64,000 nucleotides of DNA from positions 2,069,501 to 2,133,500 of the forward strand of contig FP929003.1 of assembly GCA_000196815.1 (NCBI GenBank). Reading direction: 5' to 3'. The position numbers and the translations under genes are program-made. This DNA comes from Nitrospira defluvii. Lineage in GTDB: Bacteria; Nitrospirota; Nitrospiria; Nitrospirales; Nitrospiraceae. Of the stretch, positions 44,883 to 54,462 are shown one piece after another (position 1 is the first letter of the stretch; each line of letters starts with the position of its first letter). A model generated the notes under the pieces. That model saw only the letters and a program-made list of their open reading frames with translations. It ran no database searches and had not been told where the DNA came from.

Positions 44883-47450
44883 TCAGAACCGCAGCCCCAC
44901 GGTCGCCAGCACGGTTCGAGGTTCGCCGAAGAAGAACTGCGACGAGCCGTTGTAAGAAGTGGCGACGTACCGCTGATCAAGAAGGTTCCGGATGTTGAGT
45001 GCGAGGTGCAGGCTCTTCGCTCCCAGCCAATTGCCCTTCTGTAAGTCATGGTTGTAATAGAGAGCTGCATCGGCGCGGATGTAACCGGGCATTTCAGTTT
45101 GATCTCCGAAGATCGAGGCGTTGCGGCCCGTGTAGGCGAAGAGTCCTCCGCCGACTCCGAAGCCTTGCAGCAGCCCTTCCTGGACATGATAGGTCGACCA
45201 GAGGGTGAATTTGTTGTAGGGCACGTTGGCCAGCCGTTTGGCGACCAGTGACAGATCGTTATCCTTGGTCACCTCGGCGTCGGTATAGGCATATCCGGTG
45301 ATGAGGTTCCACCCCGGTGTGATCTGCGCGGTCACGTCTAATTCCACGCCTTGACTGCGTTGTTCACCCGTTTGGACCGAAAAACCCTGAAGGGCCTGCG
45401 CCGGATCCGGGCTGGGCGTGACCAGGTTTTCTCGCGTCAAGTGGAACCAGGCGAGGGTGGCTGTGACACGATTGTCGAACATGAACGTCTTGACGCCGAC
45501 TTCATATTGAGTCGATCGTTCAGGCTTGAACAATTCGCCATTCGGATTGAAGGCGGATGCGCTGCTGGGTTGGAAGCCCTTCGTCCATGACGTGTAGAGG
45601 GAGACCGGTTCAATCGGTTGATACACGAGTCCCAGTCTGGGACTGACCGCATGGTTGTCCGAGGTCTGTTGCGGCTCACCTACGGACTGCTGAAATTGGT
45701 GCACATAATCGAAGCGGAGGCCGCCCATGAATTTCAGGTTCGGCAGAATGGTGACCTGATCCTGCACGTAGAAGGCGGCGGTCTTATTGTCGGCGTTCAG
45801 GCTGGCTCCGTTGCCGGTAAATGGTAACGGGTTGAGCGAATAGTCGGGGGCGAACAGATCCAGCGGCGGGGCTCCAGCGAAAATAAATCTGAACTGGTCG
45901 GTCTTTTCTTGTCGCAGTTCCACACCGGTCAAGAGCGTGTGGTCCATGTTTAAAACATGGACATGTCCCACTACATTCGTCACCATCGAATTGGCATGTC
46001 GGCGGGCGACGCCCGGCTGCAGGACCTGAAACCTGCCGATCGTTCGTTGATCCGGTTCCAGAATGCCGTTAAAGCCGGAGTACAGGTTGTTCGCGTCGTC
46101 TTCGGCGATCGTATGCCGGAACGCGTTGCGAATAGACCATTTATCGTTGAATTGATGCGTGAGATCGTAGCCGACACGGTAGGAAGTGCGATTGAACGAA
46201 CTGAAGTCGCCGAGCGTGGTGGAGCGGTTCCGGGGGATCGCTCCGTTGATGTTCGGCAGAAACGTCCCCTGTGCCGGTAGGCCATAGGGGTCGTTGCTCC
46301 AGCGGCGTAAGTAGTCCGCCTCGACCGTCAACGTAGTGCGGGAACTCATGAGCCAGGTCACGCTCGGCGCGATGGCCGCCAGATCGCGATTGGCGTAGTC
46401 CATGAAACTTCCGGCCTTCTGCCCCGCCACGTTCAATCGATAGAGAACCGTCTTACTGGCGTTGAGCGGGCCGGTGGCATCAAGCTCGGATCGGTAGAAG
46501 TTGAAGTTCCCCAACGTGACATTGGCCGAGTAAGCGGCGTTTGGCTGAGCCTTGTTGGTCACGATATTGATCACACCGCCGGGATCGCCCTGCCCGTAGA
46601 GGACGGCGGCCGGCCCTTTGAGTACTTCAAGCCGGCGGATATTGTACGTGTCGGAGGCCGTGAACTGGGCGAAGGGATCAAGCAGGCCGTTCCGGAAGTA
46701 GCTGCGATCCGTGGCGGCGAACCCCCGAATGATCAATGAATCGTACAGCGAGGCTGCGGACTCCGTGGCGTTGATGCCGGAAATGTTCTCCAGCGTGTTC
46801 TGGAGCCGGAAGGTGCGCTGTTCTTCGATGACTTTGCGTGTGATCACTTGGATCGACTGCGGCACATCCCGAATCGGCGTATCGGTCCTGGTTGCGGTCG
46901 TGGACTCCTCGGCAACGTAGGTATGAGCATCGTCGTCTCGCTCGCGGACGTCTTTCACGACGATTTCAGGGACTTTCACCGACTTCTGAGCGGCGGGCCG
47001 TGGCGCGGCCTGCGGCGCGGGGTCTGTCGGCGGACTTTGAACTACCGGAGCGGGCACGGTCGGGAGGCCGGCGGCCTGTTCGAGCGTGACGCTTCCGGCG
47101 CTCGTGGTGCGATAGGAGAGGCCTGTGTCATGCAACAGCAGTCGAAGGGCGTCTTCGGGGGCGTAGTCGCCGGAGACGCCTTGTGTCTGGATATCGCGGG
47201 CGATGGTCGCATCGAACAGCACTTCGATGTTCGTCGCCTCTGAAAACTGCAGCAAGGCGGAAGACAGGGGTTGAGGGGCGATCGCAAAGGAGCGCGAGGC
47301 TGTTGAAGACGGTTCTTGCGCGTGGGCCGGGGCGCCCTGATTCGAAAGTATGAGAAGCAGGCTGCAGAGTAGTATGTGAATCGTCGTGCAGGTGCCTGGT
47401 CGGGCCGGGGTTTGCCGACGAGTACAGAGCGTCGTGATGGTTCCGAACAT
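44883..47450 (-). CDS. TonB-dependent siderophore receptor with N-terminal signalling (STN) domain (receptor 1)
   Basis: An 855-residue protein with a signal peptide (IHILLCSLLLIL to AHA), a secretin/STN signalling domain (about 50-125: FAIAPQPLSSALLQFSEAT), a Pro-rich linker, a TonB-box/plug region (DTPIRDVPQSIQVITRKVIEEQ; IRRLEVLKGPAAVLYGQGDPGGVINIVT) and a 22-strand barrel ending in the aromatic VGLRF. This is the FpvA/FoxA siderophore type, which both imports a ferric siderophore and signals through FecR to an ECF sigma factor. AAAGGA precedes the ATG. FecR and sigma genes lie directly upstream on the same strand. A likely candidate for uptake of the locally made siderophore. Confidence 0.94.
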   Translation of the reverse strand: MFGTITTLCTRRQTPARPGTCTTIHILLCSLLLILSNQGAPAHAQEPSSTASRSFAIAPQPLSSALLQFSEATNIEVLFDATIARDIQTQGVSGDYAPEDALRLLLHDTGLSYRTTSAGSVTLEQAAGLPTVPAPVVQSPPTDPAPQAAPRPAAQKSVKVPEIVVKDVRERDDDAHTYVAEESTTATRTDTPIRDVPQSIQVITRKVIEEQRTFRLQNTLENISGINATESAASLYDSLIIRGFAATDRSYFRNGLLDPFAQFTASDTYNIRRLEVLKGPAAVLYGQGDPGGVINIVTNKAQPNAAYSANVTLGNFNFYRSELDATGPLNASKTVLYRLNVAGQKAGSFMDYANRDLAAIAPSVTWLMSSRTTLTVEADYLRRWSNDPYGLPAQGTFLPNINGAIPRNRSTTLGDFSSFNRTSYRVGYDLTHQFNDKWSIRNAFRHTIAEDDANNLYSGFNGILEPDQRTIGRFQVLQPGVARRHANSMVTNVVGHVHVLNMDHTLLTGVELRQEKTDQFRFIFAGAPPLDLFAPDYSLNPLPFTGNGASLNADNKTAAFYVQDQVTILPNLKFMGGLRFDYVHQFQQSVGEPQQTSDNHAVSPRLGLVYQPIEPVSLYTSWTKGFQPSSASAFNPNGELFKPERSTQYEVGVKTFMFDNRVTATLAWFHLTRENLVTPSPDPAQALQGFSVQTGEQRSQGVELDVTAQITPGWNLITGYAYTDAEVTKDNDLSLVAKRLANVPYNKFTLWSTYHVQEGLLQGFGVGGGLFAYTGRNASIFGDQTEMPGYIRADAALYYNHDLQKGNWLGAKSLHLALNIRNLLDQRYVATSYNGSSQFFFGEPRTVLATVGLRF

Positions 47451-47554
47451 TGCTGGGTCCTTTCCGTCGTGGTGCGATGGATGATGCGCCGTCTTGACGG
47501 CTCACTCACTACGACGGACGACATGGAAGGAAGGTCTAGTGCCCGAAGAAAATT

Positions 47555-48544
47555 TCAGGATTTCTTGGGGAGGCCCCGATACAGGAGGATGACGCGATCG
47601 GCGAAGGTGACGATCCGGACGGGAAGACTTTCTTCGATGGCAGGAAGGAGGTGATCCAGTCGCTCGGTGTCGAAGGAGCCGGTGACGGGAAGCGTATTCA
47701 AGGATTCATCCCGGAGGATCACGAGCCGGCCTGAACGATAGCGTGCCACTTCGGCCAGGACTTCAGGTAACGGTTGGTTCTCGAAGATCAGGCGATGGTG
47801 CCTCCACGCCAATGTCCGGTCCACGTCCGCCTCTTCCACCTGATCGATCCCTCCATTCGACCGATACCGAAGGCGTTCTCCCGCGTGAACATCGGCAGAC
47901 GTTTCTTTCCCCACGCGGAGCCGGATGCTGTGTTCAGTGACCGTGACGGTGGTGCGATCGGGGCCTGTTCTCACGTTGAACGCCGTACCCAACGCTCTGA
48001 TCGTGCCGCTGCCGGCTTCAACTTCAAATGGGCGAGCCGCGTCCGGTGTGACGGTGAAGAATGCTTCTCCCCGATGGAGCCTTAACCGCCGCCCCTGTTC
48101 CGTCATCGACACGGACAGGGCCGTATCCGTATTCAGTTGCACGATCGATCCATCGGCCAGCGAGACCGTTCGTTGTTCTCCGACGGCAGTGCGGTAATCG
48201 CCGAGGGGCAACCAGGCGGTTGTGATCCAGAGACCGATCCCTGTGACGAGCAGGAGGCTTGCCGCCATCGCCGTGACGCGCTGCCAGGGGCGTGAATGTC
48301 TTCGCGGAGTCGTTGGCGCATCCTCTGTGAGGTAGTGATCGAACTGACGGATGTCGTCGGGATTCATCTGATCCAGCCCGTGCCAGAATCGCTCCGCCTT
48401 CCGATAGGCCTCCAGATGGGAAGGGTCGGAGGAGAGCCATTCTGCGAAACGCAGCCGCTCGGCGTCCGTGACCGTGCCGGACTCCATCCGTACCAACCAC
48501 TCGGACGCAGTCGAGGGGAGTGTGTCGTGTTCTGGTGTATCCAT
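47555..48544 (-). CDS. FecR-family anti-sigma factor / signal transducer (cassette 1)
   Basis: A 329-residue protein with a cytoplasmic sigma-binding N terminus (about 1-80, including EWLSSDPSHLEAYRKAERFW), a single transmembrane helix (VTAMAASLLLVTGIGLWI), and a periplasmic FecR domain (DYRTAVGEQRTVSLADGSIVQLNTDT, GEAFFTV, RALGTAFNVR). It relays the ligand-bound receptor signal to the partner sigma factor. It lies between the sigma gene (112 bp upstream) and receptor 1 (104 bp downstream). Confidence 0.94.
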   Translation of the reverse strand: MDTPEHDTLPSTASEWLVRMESGTVTDAERLRFAEWLSSDPSHLEAYRKAERFWHGLDQMNPDDIRQFDHYLTEDAPTTPRRHSRPWQRVTAMAASLLLVTGIGLWITTAWLPLGDYRTAVGEQRTVSLADGSIVQLNTDTALSVSMTEQGRRLRLHRGEAFFTVTPDAARPFEVEAGSGTIRALGTAFNVRTGPDRTTVTVTEHSIRLRVGKETSADVHAGERLRYRSNGGIDQVEEADVDRTLAWRHHRLIFENQPLPEVLAEVARYRSGRLVILRDESLNTLPVTGSFDTERLDHLLPAIEESLPVRIVTFADRVILLYRGLPKKS

Positions 48545-48656
48545 TGGGGTGGTTATGGTAGCGCGTCGATTCTTGCCCTGTCACCTTCCGGTTGAACAGG
48601 TTCCCATTCATAGTAGACGAGTGAGGCGGGAGGAACATCCATTCGGGCGGCGACGC

Positions 48657-49175
48657 TTAGGATGACAGATCCTCGAGTCGGCTTCTGCAAAAGTCCACCG
48701 CCTTGACCATGTGTTTGACGACGGTGCTTTGAGAAATGCCCAGCTTGGCGGCCACATCGGCATGGCTCACGTGGTGAAACTTGATGAGCACAAACACCTG
48801 CCGGCATTTGGGCGGAAGTTCCTCAATGGCCTGTTGCAGCCGCGCCACCTGCTGCTTCGACCAGACGACGGTTTCGATCGAGGGCGCGGGGTCTGCCTGG
48901 TCGATCGGGCGTTCCGGATCGTCCAGCGTCACGGTCTCGCGGTATTGGCGCCGGCGATGATGGTCGATGACGAGATTCGTGGCGATGCGAAAGAGAAAGG
49001 CGCGCGGATTCGTGAGGACCTCCCCGGACCTGTTCTGCAGGAGGCGAACAAACGTATCCTGAACCAAGTCCTTGGCGGTTTCCGTGCAACCCAGGCGACG
49101 CGTCAGGAATTGCTGCAGGTCGTGGCCGTGCTCCCGGACTAGCGTCGACATTTCCAGATGGGTACGTGCTTCCAT
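48657..49175 (-). CDS. ECF RNA polymerase sigma factor, FecI type (cassette 1)
   Basis: A 172-residue sigma-70 group 4 protein. Region 2 is visible as AKDLVQDTFVRLLQN and AFLFRIATNLVIDHHRRR; region 4 as ELPPKCRQVFVLIKFHHVSHADVAAKLGISQSTVVKHM. Such sigmas transcribe their partner receptor gene when the cognate siderophore is bound. The start at 49175 is the longest ATG and gives the usual length; 49151 is possible. It is divergent from the Fur-family gene, sharing a 190-bp upstream region. Confidence 0.93.
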   Translation of the reverse strand: MEARTHLEMSTLVREHGHDLQQFLTRRLGCTETAKDLVQDTFVRLLQNRSGEVLTNPRAFLFRIATNLVIDHHRRRQYRETVTLDDPERPIDQADPAPSIETVVWSKQQVARLQQAIEELPPKCRQVFVLIKFHHVSHADVAAKLGISQSTVVKHMVKAVDFCRSRLEDLSS

Positions 49176-49366
49176 TCAGTGTAGTTCCGTCGCCGAACAG
49201 GGTGTGCGATCGTGATTCGCGGCGGTTGGATAGTAGTGGCGGGCAGACGCAAAAGGGAATGTTCGTTTTCCAGGTGCATTTGGACGGAGCCGAATAGTGA
49301 GGTGTGGTCGAAGCCCCCCTATGCGTCTTATTCAACAAGAACTGGACGAGCGAAGGGGGACGACCT

Positions 49367-49885
49367 GTGAATCGTGCAACTGCCGCAGTCGGGAAATCGG
49401 TATTTCCGGATACGACCTCCGGGAAGAGAGCCCTCGTGACTCAAGAAGCGATCGAGCGGGTGCGGTCGAGCCTGGGACGTTCCCGCTTGAGGTGGAGTCC
49501 ACAACGGGAACAGATTGTCTTGGCCTTTCTCAAGCAGGATCACATTACCATCCGCAGTTTGTACGGTTTCCTCAATCGAAACGGGCGCCGAACTCCGCTG
49601 AATACGATTTACCGGACGATGCGTGTGCTGTGCGAAAACGGATTCGCGCAGGCGCGACGCTTCGGCGAGGAGACCCAATATGACAACATTTCGACGAAGG
49701 GAGATCACGATCATCTGATCTGCACAGGCTGCGGGCATATCGTGGAGTTTGAGGATCCGGCAATCGAAGAGTTGCGGCAACAGGTCGCCCTGGCGAACGG
49801 GTTTCATCTCACCGGACGGAATCTCGAATTGTACGGACTCTGTGCCGGATGTCGCTCTTATCCGGTACCACCGGCCATGGCGTGA
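49367..49885 (+). CDS. Fur-family metalloregulator
   Basis: A 172-residue winged-helix regulator. The DNA-binding half shows TPLNTIYRTMRVLCENGFAQ. The dimer/metal half shows HDHLICTGCGHIVEFED with the regulatory His/Cys set, and a C-terminal LCAGC giving the second half of a structural Cys4 zinc site. The GTG at 49367 is chosen for AAGGGGGA at 49353-49360. It may be Fur itself or a close paralogue (Zur/PerR). It sits inside the iron region, opposite the FecI-type sigma, so iron-dependent control of the surrounding Fur boxes is likely. Confidence 0.9.
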   Translation: MNRATAAVGKSVFPDTTSGKRALVTQEAIERVRSSLGRSRLRWSPQREQIVLAFLKQDHITIRSLYGFLNRNGRRTPLNTIYRTMRVLCENGFAQARRFGEETQYDNISTKGDHDHLICTGCGHIVEFEDPAIEELRQQVALANGFHLTGRNLELYGLCAGCRSYPVPPAMA

Positions 49886-49921
49886 GCGTCGTCTGGCAGC
49901 GTTCCATGCCGTCACCGCCAG

Positions 49922-51163
49922 TTATCGGCCTCGCTGCCGCACTCGTGCGGCTCTCTTCAGCCACCACACCCGCAATGCCGTGACATACAGAATCAACGGC
50001 ATGATACCGGTGATGCACACGAGCCAGCGTCCGGTCAGGCCGAATGCCTCGCCGTTGTGCAGGGGAAAGAGCCAGGACAACAGGGTTTCTCCGCGGGTGA
50101 ACCCTCGCCAATCCTGGACTCGCCGCACCGCCCCGCTGTATTGATCGATCCACACCTCGGTTTGCCCGCCTGCTTGACGCACCTCTCCCGGTTGCCGCAG
50201 TCCGACTGAATAACTGTCCCGCTCATGTTGCGGTAAACCGATCCACATCGGCGTGGCGTCAGGGAAGACGGTGTGAGCGATTGCGACGGCCTGCTCGGGC
50301 TGGATCTTGGAGGCTTCGGCCTGCAGTTCGGACAGTGGCTGCAGTTCGGGCGCGGTGTCCCGCACAGGCGAGAACCAACGGACGACCGAGGTGACGGCGT
50401 AGGGAAACTCCAAATAGAACCCGGTCAAGGCGAGCAAGGTCAGCAGGAGGGCGCCGGCCAGGCCGGTGAGTTTGTGAACATCGTAATGTCTTCTGATGGG
50501 GCTACCGCCGGATTGAAACGACAGGGCACGGCGCAGTTTGCCCGGGGCGGGACACCAGAGATACAGCCCGGTCCCGATCGAAACGAGGAGAAAGACGGCC
50601 ATGATCCCGAGAAAGATCTCGCCTGGTTTCCCGAGCAAGAGCTCCTGGTGCAATTCGTAAATGAACGAAACGAAAAAAACGCCCCACTGCCGATCACTCA
50701 GGGGGCGAGCGGTAGAGGGGTCGACGGCGACGACGTGCCAGCGCTCTTCTGTCGGCGCGGCAGCAGGATCCTTGAACCAGGCATGGAACGTGTCACGATC
50801 GTGGAGCGGAAAGATGAGAGTGTCAGGGGGAGACCAATCCGGATGCATGGTCCTGGCGCCCGCTACGATGTCCCTCAGGGACTGATCGCTGCCGGCACTC
50901 CGGATCAATTGCTCCGGGTTCAGCCATTCATCGATCGTCTTGTAGAACACCAGGAGGCTACCGGTGAGGCTCGTCAGCACGAAAAGGGCGCCGGCCACCA
51001 GGCCGATATAGAGGTGGAGATTGAGCCACAGCTTCTTCCACGATGTACGAGAAGGCCGGTTCTGTGGGAGCGGGACAGTCGGTGGGACATCCATAGCCTT
51101 GCCTGAACCGCGCATGGTGCGTACCGGTCGGAGGTGTTCCGTCACCGTGGTCATAGAGGCCAT
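49922..51163 (-). CDS. PepSY-associated membrane protein (FoxB/PiuB-like, candidate ferrisiderophore reductase)
   Basis: A 413-residue inner-membrane protein with four main helices: NLHLYIGLVAGALFVLTSL, IFLGIMAVFLLVSIGTGLYL, HKLTGLAGALLLTLLALTGF and LVCITGIMPLILYVTALRVWW. A periplasmic PepSY-like domain lies between helices 1-2 and 3-4. His residues sit near the membrane faces (LHLY, ELHQE, DVHK, PLHNGEAFG), as expected for haem ligation in this family. FoxB-type members reduce ferric siderophores on the periplasmic side. It ends 36 bp from the convergent Fur-family gene. The start is uncertain: 51163, 51154 and 51094 are all possible. Confidence 0.87.
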   Translation of the reverse strand: MASMTTVTEHLRPVRTMRGSGKAMDVPPTVPLPQNRPSRTSWKKLWLNLHLYIGLVAGALFVLTSLTGSLLVFYKTIDEWLNPEQLIRSAGSDQSLRDIVAGARTMHPDWSPPDTLIFPLHDRDTFHAWFKDPAAAPTEERWHVVAVDPSTARPLSDRQWGVFFVSFIYELHQELLLGKPGEIFLGIMAVFLLVSIGTGLYLWCPAPGKLRRALSFQSGGSPIRRHYDVHKLTGLAGALLLTLLALTGFYLEFPYAVTSVVRWFSPVRDTAPELQPLSELQAEASKIQPEQAVAIAHTVFPDATPMWIGLPQHERDSYSVGLRQPGEVRQAGGQTEVWIDQYSGAVRRVQDWRGFTRGETLLSWLFPLHNGEAFGLTGRWLVCITGIMPLILYVTALRVWWLKRAARVRQRGR

Positions 51164-51326
51164 TCTCCCGCGCGAGACCGATCGTTCACCTCAATCGGTG
51201 ACCGGCCTCCTTCTATAACGACGCATGAGGGCGGGCAAACCACACCCGGGCGCGCTTGAAAGGACTGAATTGTCGTCGGCGATGGGATCCGGCAGGGAAG
51301 GGGATGTCCGGGACGAGATAGCCTTT

Positions 51327-51565
51327 AGCAGGTGGCGGAAACACTTGGGGTTTGTCTAAGAGGTCCCAATCAACTCACGTGCTTTATTGGCCTCAGGATC
51401 GCCCGCAGGATGCGCAAAATGGGCGTTTTCCTAGTTCGTCGCTCGTGAAACGTCGCTCGTCACTGGTTGCAGAACCGGCTGCGGGATGTCGGCGACATCC
51501 GCTTCACCATTCACGTTTCACGGGGGGTGAGCACGCTGCCGGCGGCCTTGTACCGCATCCTGTTA
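51327..51565. repeat. Composite intergenic inverted-repeat element, copy 1
   Basis: A 239-bp element in the 528-bp gap between the PepSY gene and receptor 2. It starts TAGCAGGTGGCGGAAAC and ends ACCGCATCCTGTTA, the reverse complement of TAACAGGATGCGGT, so the ends are terminal inverted repeats. An internal copy, GCAGGATGCGCAAAA, lies near 51411. Layout and motifs match the element at 59836-60040, although the middle parts differ. It encodes nothing convincing. Bases 51164-51326, up to the element, hold only the PepSY upstream region. Confidence 0.7.
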
Positions 51566-51604
51566 GGGGATGATCAGCCCAGGCGGCCGCTGAATGAATG
51601 TCTG

Positions 51605-51672
51605 GCACCTCGTCTGCCAGGGGGCCAGACGAGGTGCGCCTCGATGCCTCGGCCCTGTGCCGAGGCGGCATC
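51605..51672 (-). terminator. Tandem strong hairpins after receptor 2
   Basis: Hairpin A: GCACCTCGTCTG (51605-51616) pairs perfectly with CAGACGAGGTGC (51626-51637), 12 bp with a 9-base loop. Hairpin B: GATGCCTCGG (51643-51652) pairs with CCGAGG-C-GGCATC (51660-51672). Both lie just beyond the receptor-2 stop (51692) in its direction of transcription. The stems are very strong but have no T-tract. Confidence 0.6.
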
Positions 51673-51691
51673 GGTCACATGGACGCCGACC

Positions 51692-54286
51692 TTAGAACGT
51701 CCACTTGGCGCCGGCTTGCCAGAGCGCCGGGAGGCCCGGGTAGATGCCGCGGGTCCGGTCCATAATAGTGGCTTGATCCAGCATGTTCTTCGCCACAAAG
51801 AAAAAGGTGGTGTTGATCTTCTTCACATGCTGGTTGATGGAGGCATTCATCATGCACCATCCACTCAGGATCCCGCGTTGGCCGTTCGACGTCGGGGCGA
51901 CAAGGTTCCGGTCGTCCCCGAACTGATCGCTGATGCACTGGGCTTCCAGTCTCGCGTTGAACGCGCCGAGACTGAACGACCGATTGGCATACCCGATTCC
52001 CGCCGTCAGCAGATGTTTGGGCGAGTAGGGCAGCCGATTGCCGCTGACACTGACGACCGCCGCCTCGGTGGGCAGGAGCGCCGCACCGGTGATCGAGCTG
52101 TTGCGGGTACCGATAAATTCCGCCTGTGCGATCCACGTATAGTTCAGATCCAGGGTCACATCCTGATCCTTGTCTCGTCCCTTGACCGCATCCCACAGGT
52201 CCAAGCTGGTCGCGAACTCGATGCCCCGGTGTCTGGTTTCCCCTGCGCTCGTCAGGGTCGCGCCGGTGCCCCCTGCCGCGGATTGCGAGATGATCTGGTT
52301 ATCGAAATCCATCTGGAAGAGGGTGAATTCATACCCGGCCCAATGGGCCAGATTGCCTCTGGTGCCAAGTTCATAGGTCCAGCTCAGTTCCGGTCCCAGA
52401 TCGACCACGGCGCCTGTGCCGGTAATGGCATCTGAAATCTGGGGCGGTGACATACCGCGATGTGCGCCGAAGAAGAACGTGTGGTTTTTGAACGGGGCGT
52501 ACGTGATGCCGATCCCGGGCAGCACTTCGGTAAAATTGGCTTTCCCGAATGCGCCGTTGCCGCTGTTTTGCAGCCGGTCGTACTGGTCGTAGTTGATGTG
52601 CTCGACGCGCACGCCCGGCGTAATCGTGAATTGGCCGAAGATGAGGCGTTCCTGGAAGAACAACGCATAGGCGTTGGTCGTCCGCAGGTTGTTTTCGTTC
52701 AAACAGGTGGCGCCGGCCACGGCCAGAAAGCAGCTCGAGGTGACGCCGATGCCCGATGCCGTATTGCGGAACTGTTTCCGGTCTGATTGCTCATACATGT
52801 ACCGTGCGCCGAAATCGGCCGTCGCGTTGACTCCGAGGAATGAGTGATCGTACTTGAAACGAGATTCGACCCCATAGACCCAGTACTCACGTTCATTGGT
52901 AAAGCGTGCATTGCCGGGGACGGCGCCCGCGGCGGTGGCCGGAATGGCGTTGCCGAATTGCAGTGCCCCGTTAAGGCTTCCGTCGGCGTTGATCCCCTGC
53001 GTCGTCTGCCTGGTCCAGTCGCGGGACATGTAATGTCCGAAGAAGTTGGTCGTCGACGTCAGGTTCGCGGTGAACATATGATTGACCGCGACATGCGCGC
53101 CCATCCGACGGAAGTCAAAGTGATCGTTCTTAAAGAGCGTCTGCCTGTCTTGGCCGCGCGGAGACCCCCATTCCGATTCCGTCAATCCCTGGTACCCGAT
53201 CCCGGAATCTTCGCGGTAATAATTGAACTTCGCCATGATTTGCGTCCGGTCGCTCAGTTCCTGAACGGTTTTGAAGGTGATGTCGTCCACCTTGGCCCTG
53301 ACATTGGTGAACCGCGGCGTGTCGCTCTGATAATGGGTGTAGTCCACCATATAGCCGCTTTTACCCCAGGTGCCTCCATAGTCGAAGTGCGTATTGAAGT
53401 AGTTGTTATTGCCGCCCCAAAATTGGAAATTGCCCTCCGGCTTCGTCGACGGCATTCGGGTGATGAAGTTCATGACGCCGCCGATGGTCTGCGGACCATA
53501 CAGTAATTGCCCGCTGCCTTTGAGGACTTCGATACGGTCGAAACGGAAGATGGGAGGAAAGTAATACGATGACGGATCGGCGTAGGGCATCATCATGATC
53601 GGCACGCCGTCTTCCATGATGTGCACCTTGCGGCTTCTGGTCGGATCCAAGCCCCGGATGCCAATGTTGGGCCGGATACCCAGTCCGTCTTCGTCCCGGA
53701 CATGCACGCCCGGCACTTCGCGCAGGGCTTCATTGATGGTCAGGCGATGGTTTTGTTCGATGCTCTCTTTGGTGATCACGCGGCCGGAACCGGGAATGTA
53801 ATCGAGGGCATTCTCCGATGTTCCGATGATTTCGACCAGCGGCACTTTCAATGCGTCTTCTTCTGTCCGGGACTTCAACGATTCATCGCCGGGCAAAGTG
53901 GCGGCGGCCATGACGGTCTGTCCTCCCGCGTCGGCTGAAGCGGGTGCTGTCGATGCCCGTTCGAGGATCACGGTTCCGGACTCGGCAGCATAGTAGGTGA
54001 GTCCGGTTCCCCTGAGCAGGATTGCGAGACCGTCATCTGCGGAATACCGTCCGACGACTCCGTTGGATTGTTCGGACCGGATCAGCTCAGCCCGGTGGAT
54101 GAATCGTATGCCGCTCTGATCGCGAAATACGTGCAGCGCCTGGGTGAGCGGTTGAGGTGGAATATCGAACTCGACAGGATCTCCCCGCAAAGCTGCGGCT
54201 TGCTCGGCGGCTGCGGTTTCATACGCACCGGCGGCGACATAGATCGTACTGAACAAAATGAGTACGATCCCAAACATGAACTGCAT
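51692..54286 (-). CDS. TonB-dependent receptor, FecA-like, with N-terminal signalling domain (receptor 2)
   Basis: An 864-residue protein with a signal peptide (MQFMFGIVLILFSTIYVAAG), an STN domain (EFDIPPQPLTQALHVFRDQSG), and a plug with RVITKESIEQNHRLTINEAL, GIRPNIGIRGLDPTRSRKV and IEVLKGSGQLLYGPQTIGG. These plug features are closer to FecA (ferric citrate) than to the FpvA-like receptors 1 and 3. The barrel ends in AKWTF. The ATG at 54286 is preceded by AAGGAGA; a GTG at 54301 is a weaker alternative. A Fur-box-like site lies about 100 bp upstream, and cognate FecR and sigma genes lie further upstream. Confidence 0.93.
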   Translation of the reverse strand: MQFMFGIVLILFSTIYVAAGAYETAAAEQAAALRGDPVEFDIPPQPLTQALHVFRDQSGIRFIHRAELIRSEQSNGVVGRYSADDGLAILLRGTGLTYYAAESGTVILERASTAPASADAGGQTVMAAATLPGDESLKSRTEEDALKVPLVEIIGTSENALDYIPGSGRVITKESIEQNHRLTINEALREVPGVHVRDEDGLGIRPNIGIRGLDPTRSRKVHIMEDGVPIMMMPYADPSSYYFPPIFRFDRIEVLKGSGQLLYGPQTIGGVMNFITRMPSTKPEGNFQFWGGNNNYFNTHFDYGGTWGKSGYMVDYTHYQSDTPRFTNVRAKVDDITFKTVQELSDRTQIMAKFNYYREDSGIGYQGLTESEWGSPRGQDRQTLFKNDHFDFRRMGAHVAVNHMFTANLTSTTNFFGHYMSRDWTRQTTQGINADGSLNGALQFGNAIPATAAGAVPGNARFTNEREYWVYGVESRFKYDHSFLGVNATADFGARYMYEQSDRKQFRNTASGIGVTSSCFLAVAGATCLNENNLRTTNAYALFFQERLIFGQFTITPGVRVEHINYDQYDRLQNSGNGAFGKANFTEVLPGIGITYAPFKNHTFFFGAHRGMSPPQISDAITGTGAVVDLGPELSWTYELGTRGNLAHWAGYEFTLFQMDFDNQIISQSAAGGTGATLTSAGETRHRGIEFATSLDLWDAVKGRDKDQDVTLDLNYTWIAQAEFIGTRNSSITGAALLPTEAAVVSVSGNRLPYSPKHLLTAGIGYANRSFSLGAFNARLEAQCISDQFGDDRNLVAPTSNGQRGILSGWCMMNASINQHVKKINTTFFFVAKNMLDQATIMDRTRGIYPGLPALWQAGAKWTF

Positions 54287-54377
54287 AGCGTCTCCTTTCA
54301 CCTGAACGAGGAATACGAATGAACGGTTTCAGGAGAAGGACGATGCGGCGAGGGGGAATCCCCTATGAGGGAGCAGA

Positions 54378-54396
54378 ATTTTTTATAATCATTCTC
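54378..54396 (-). promoter_or_regulatory. Fur-box-like site upstream of receptor 2
   Basis: ATTTTTTATAATCATTCTC matches the 19-bp consensus GATAATGATAATCATTATC at 13 of 19 positions, with the right half nearly complete. On the minus strand a TATAAA, usable as a -10, lies inside it. It lies between the FecR-2 stop and the receptor-2 start, so it would give receptor 2 its own iron-controlled promoter. Confidence 0.6.
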
Positions 54397-54462
54397 AAAA
54401 TAGTTCGCCCGGATGGATGGGCCGGCTTGGAACTCACGAATGAATGTTGGAGGAATGATGAG

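Noticed and set aside
49176-49366. Possible Fur box between sigma 1 and the Fur-family gene
   Set aside because: I looked for GATAAT/ATTATC or TGAGAAT/ATTCTCA halves and found none good enough to report.
51467-52435. A 322-codon plus-strand frame over the repeat and the end of receptor 2
   Set aside because: It crosses the repeat element and runs antisense to receptor 2; no signal or motif.
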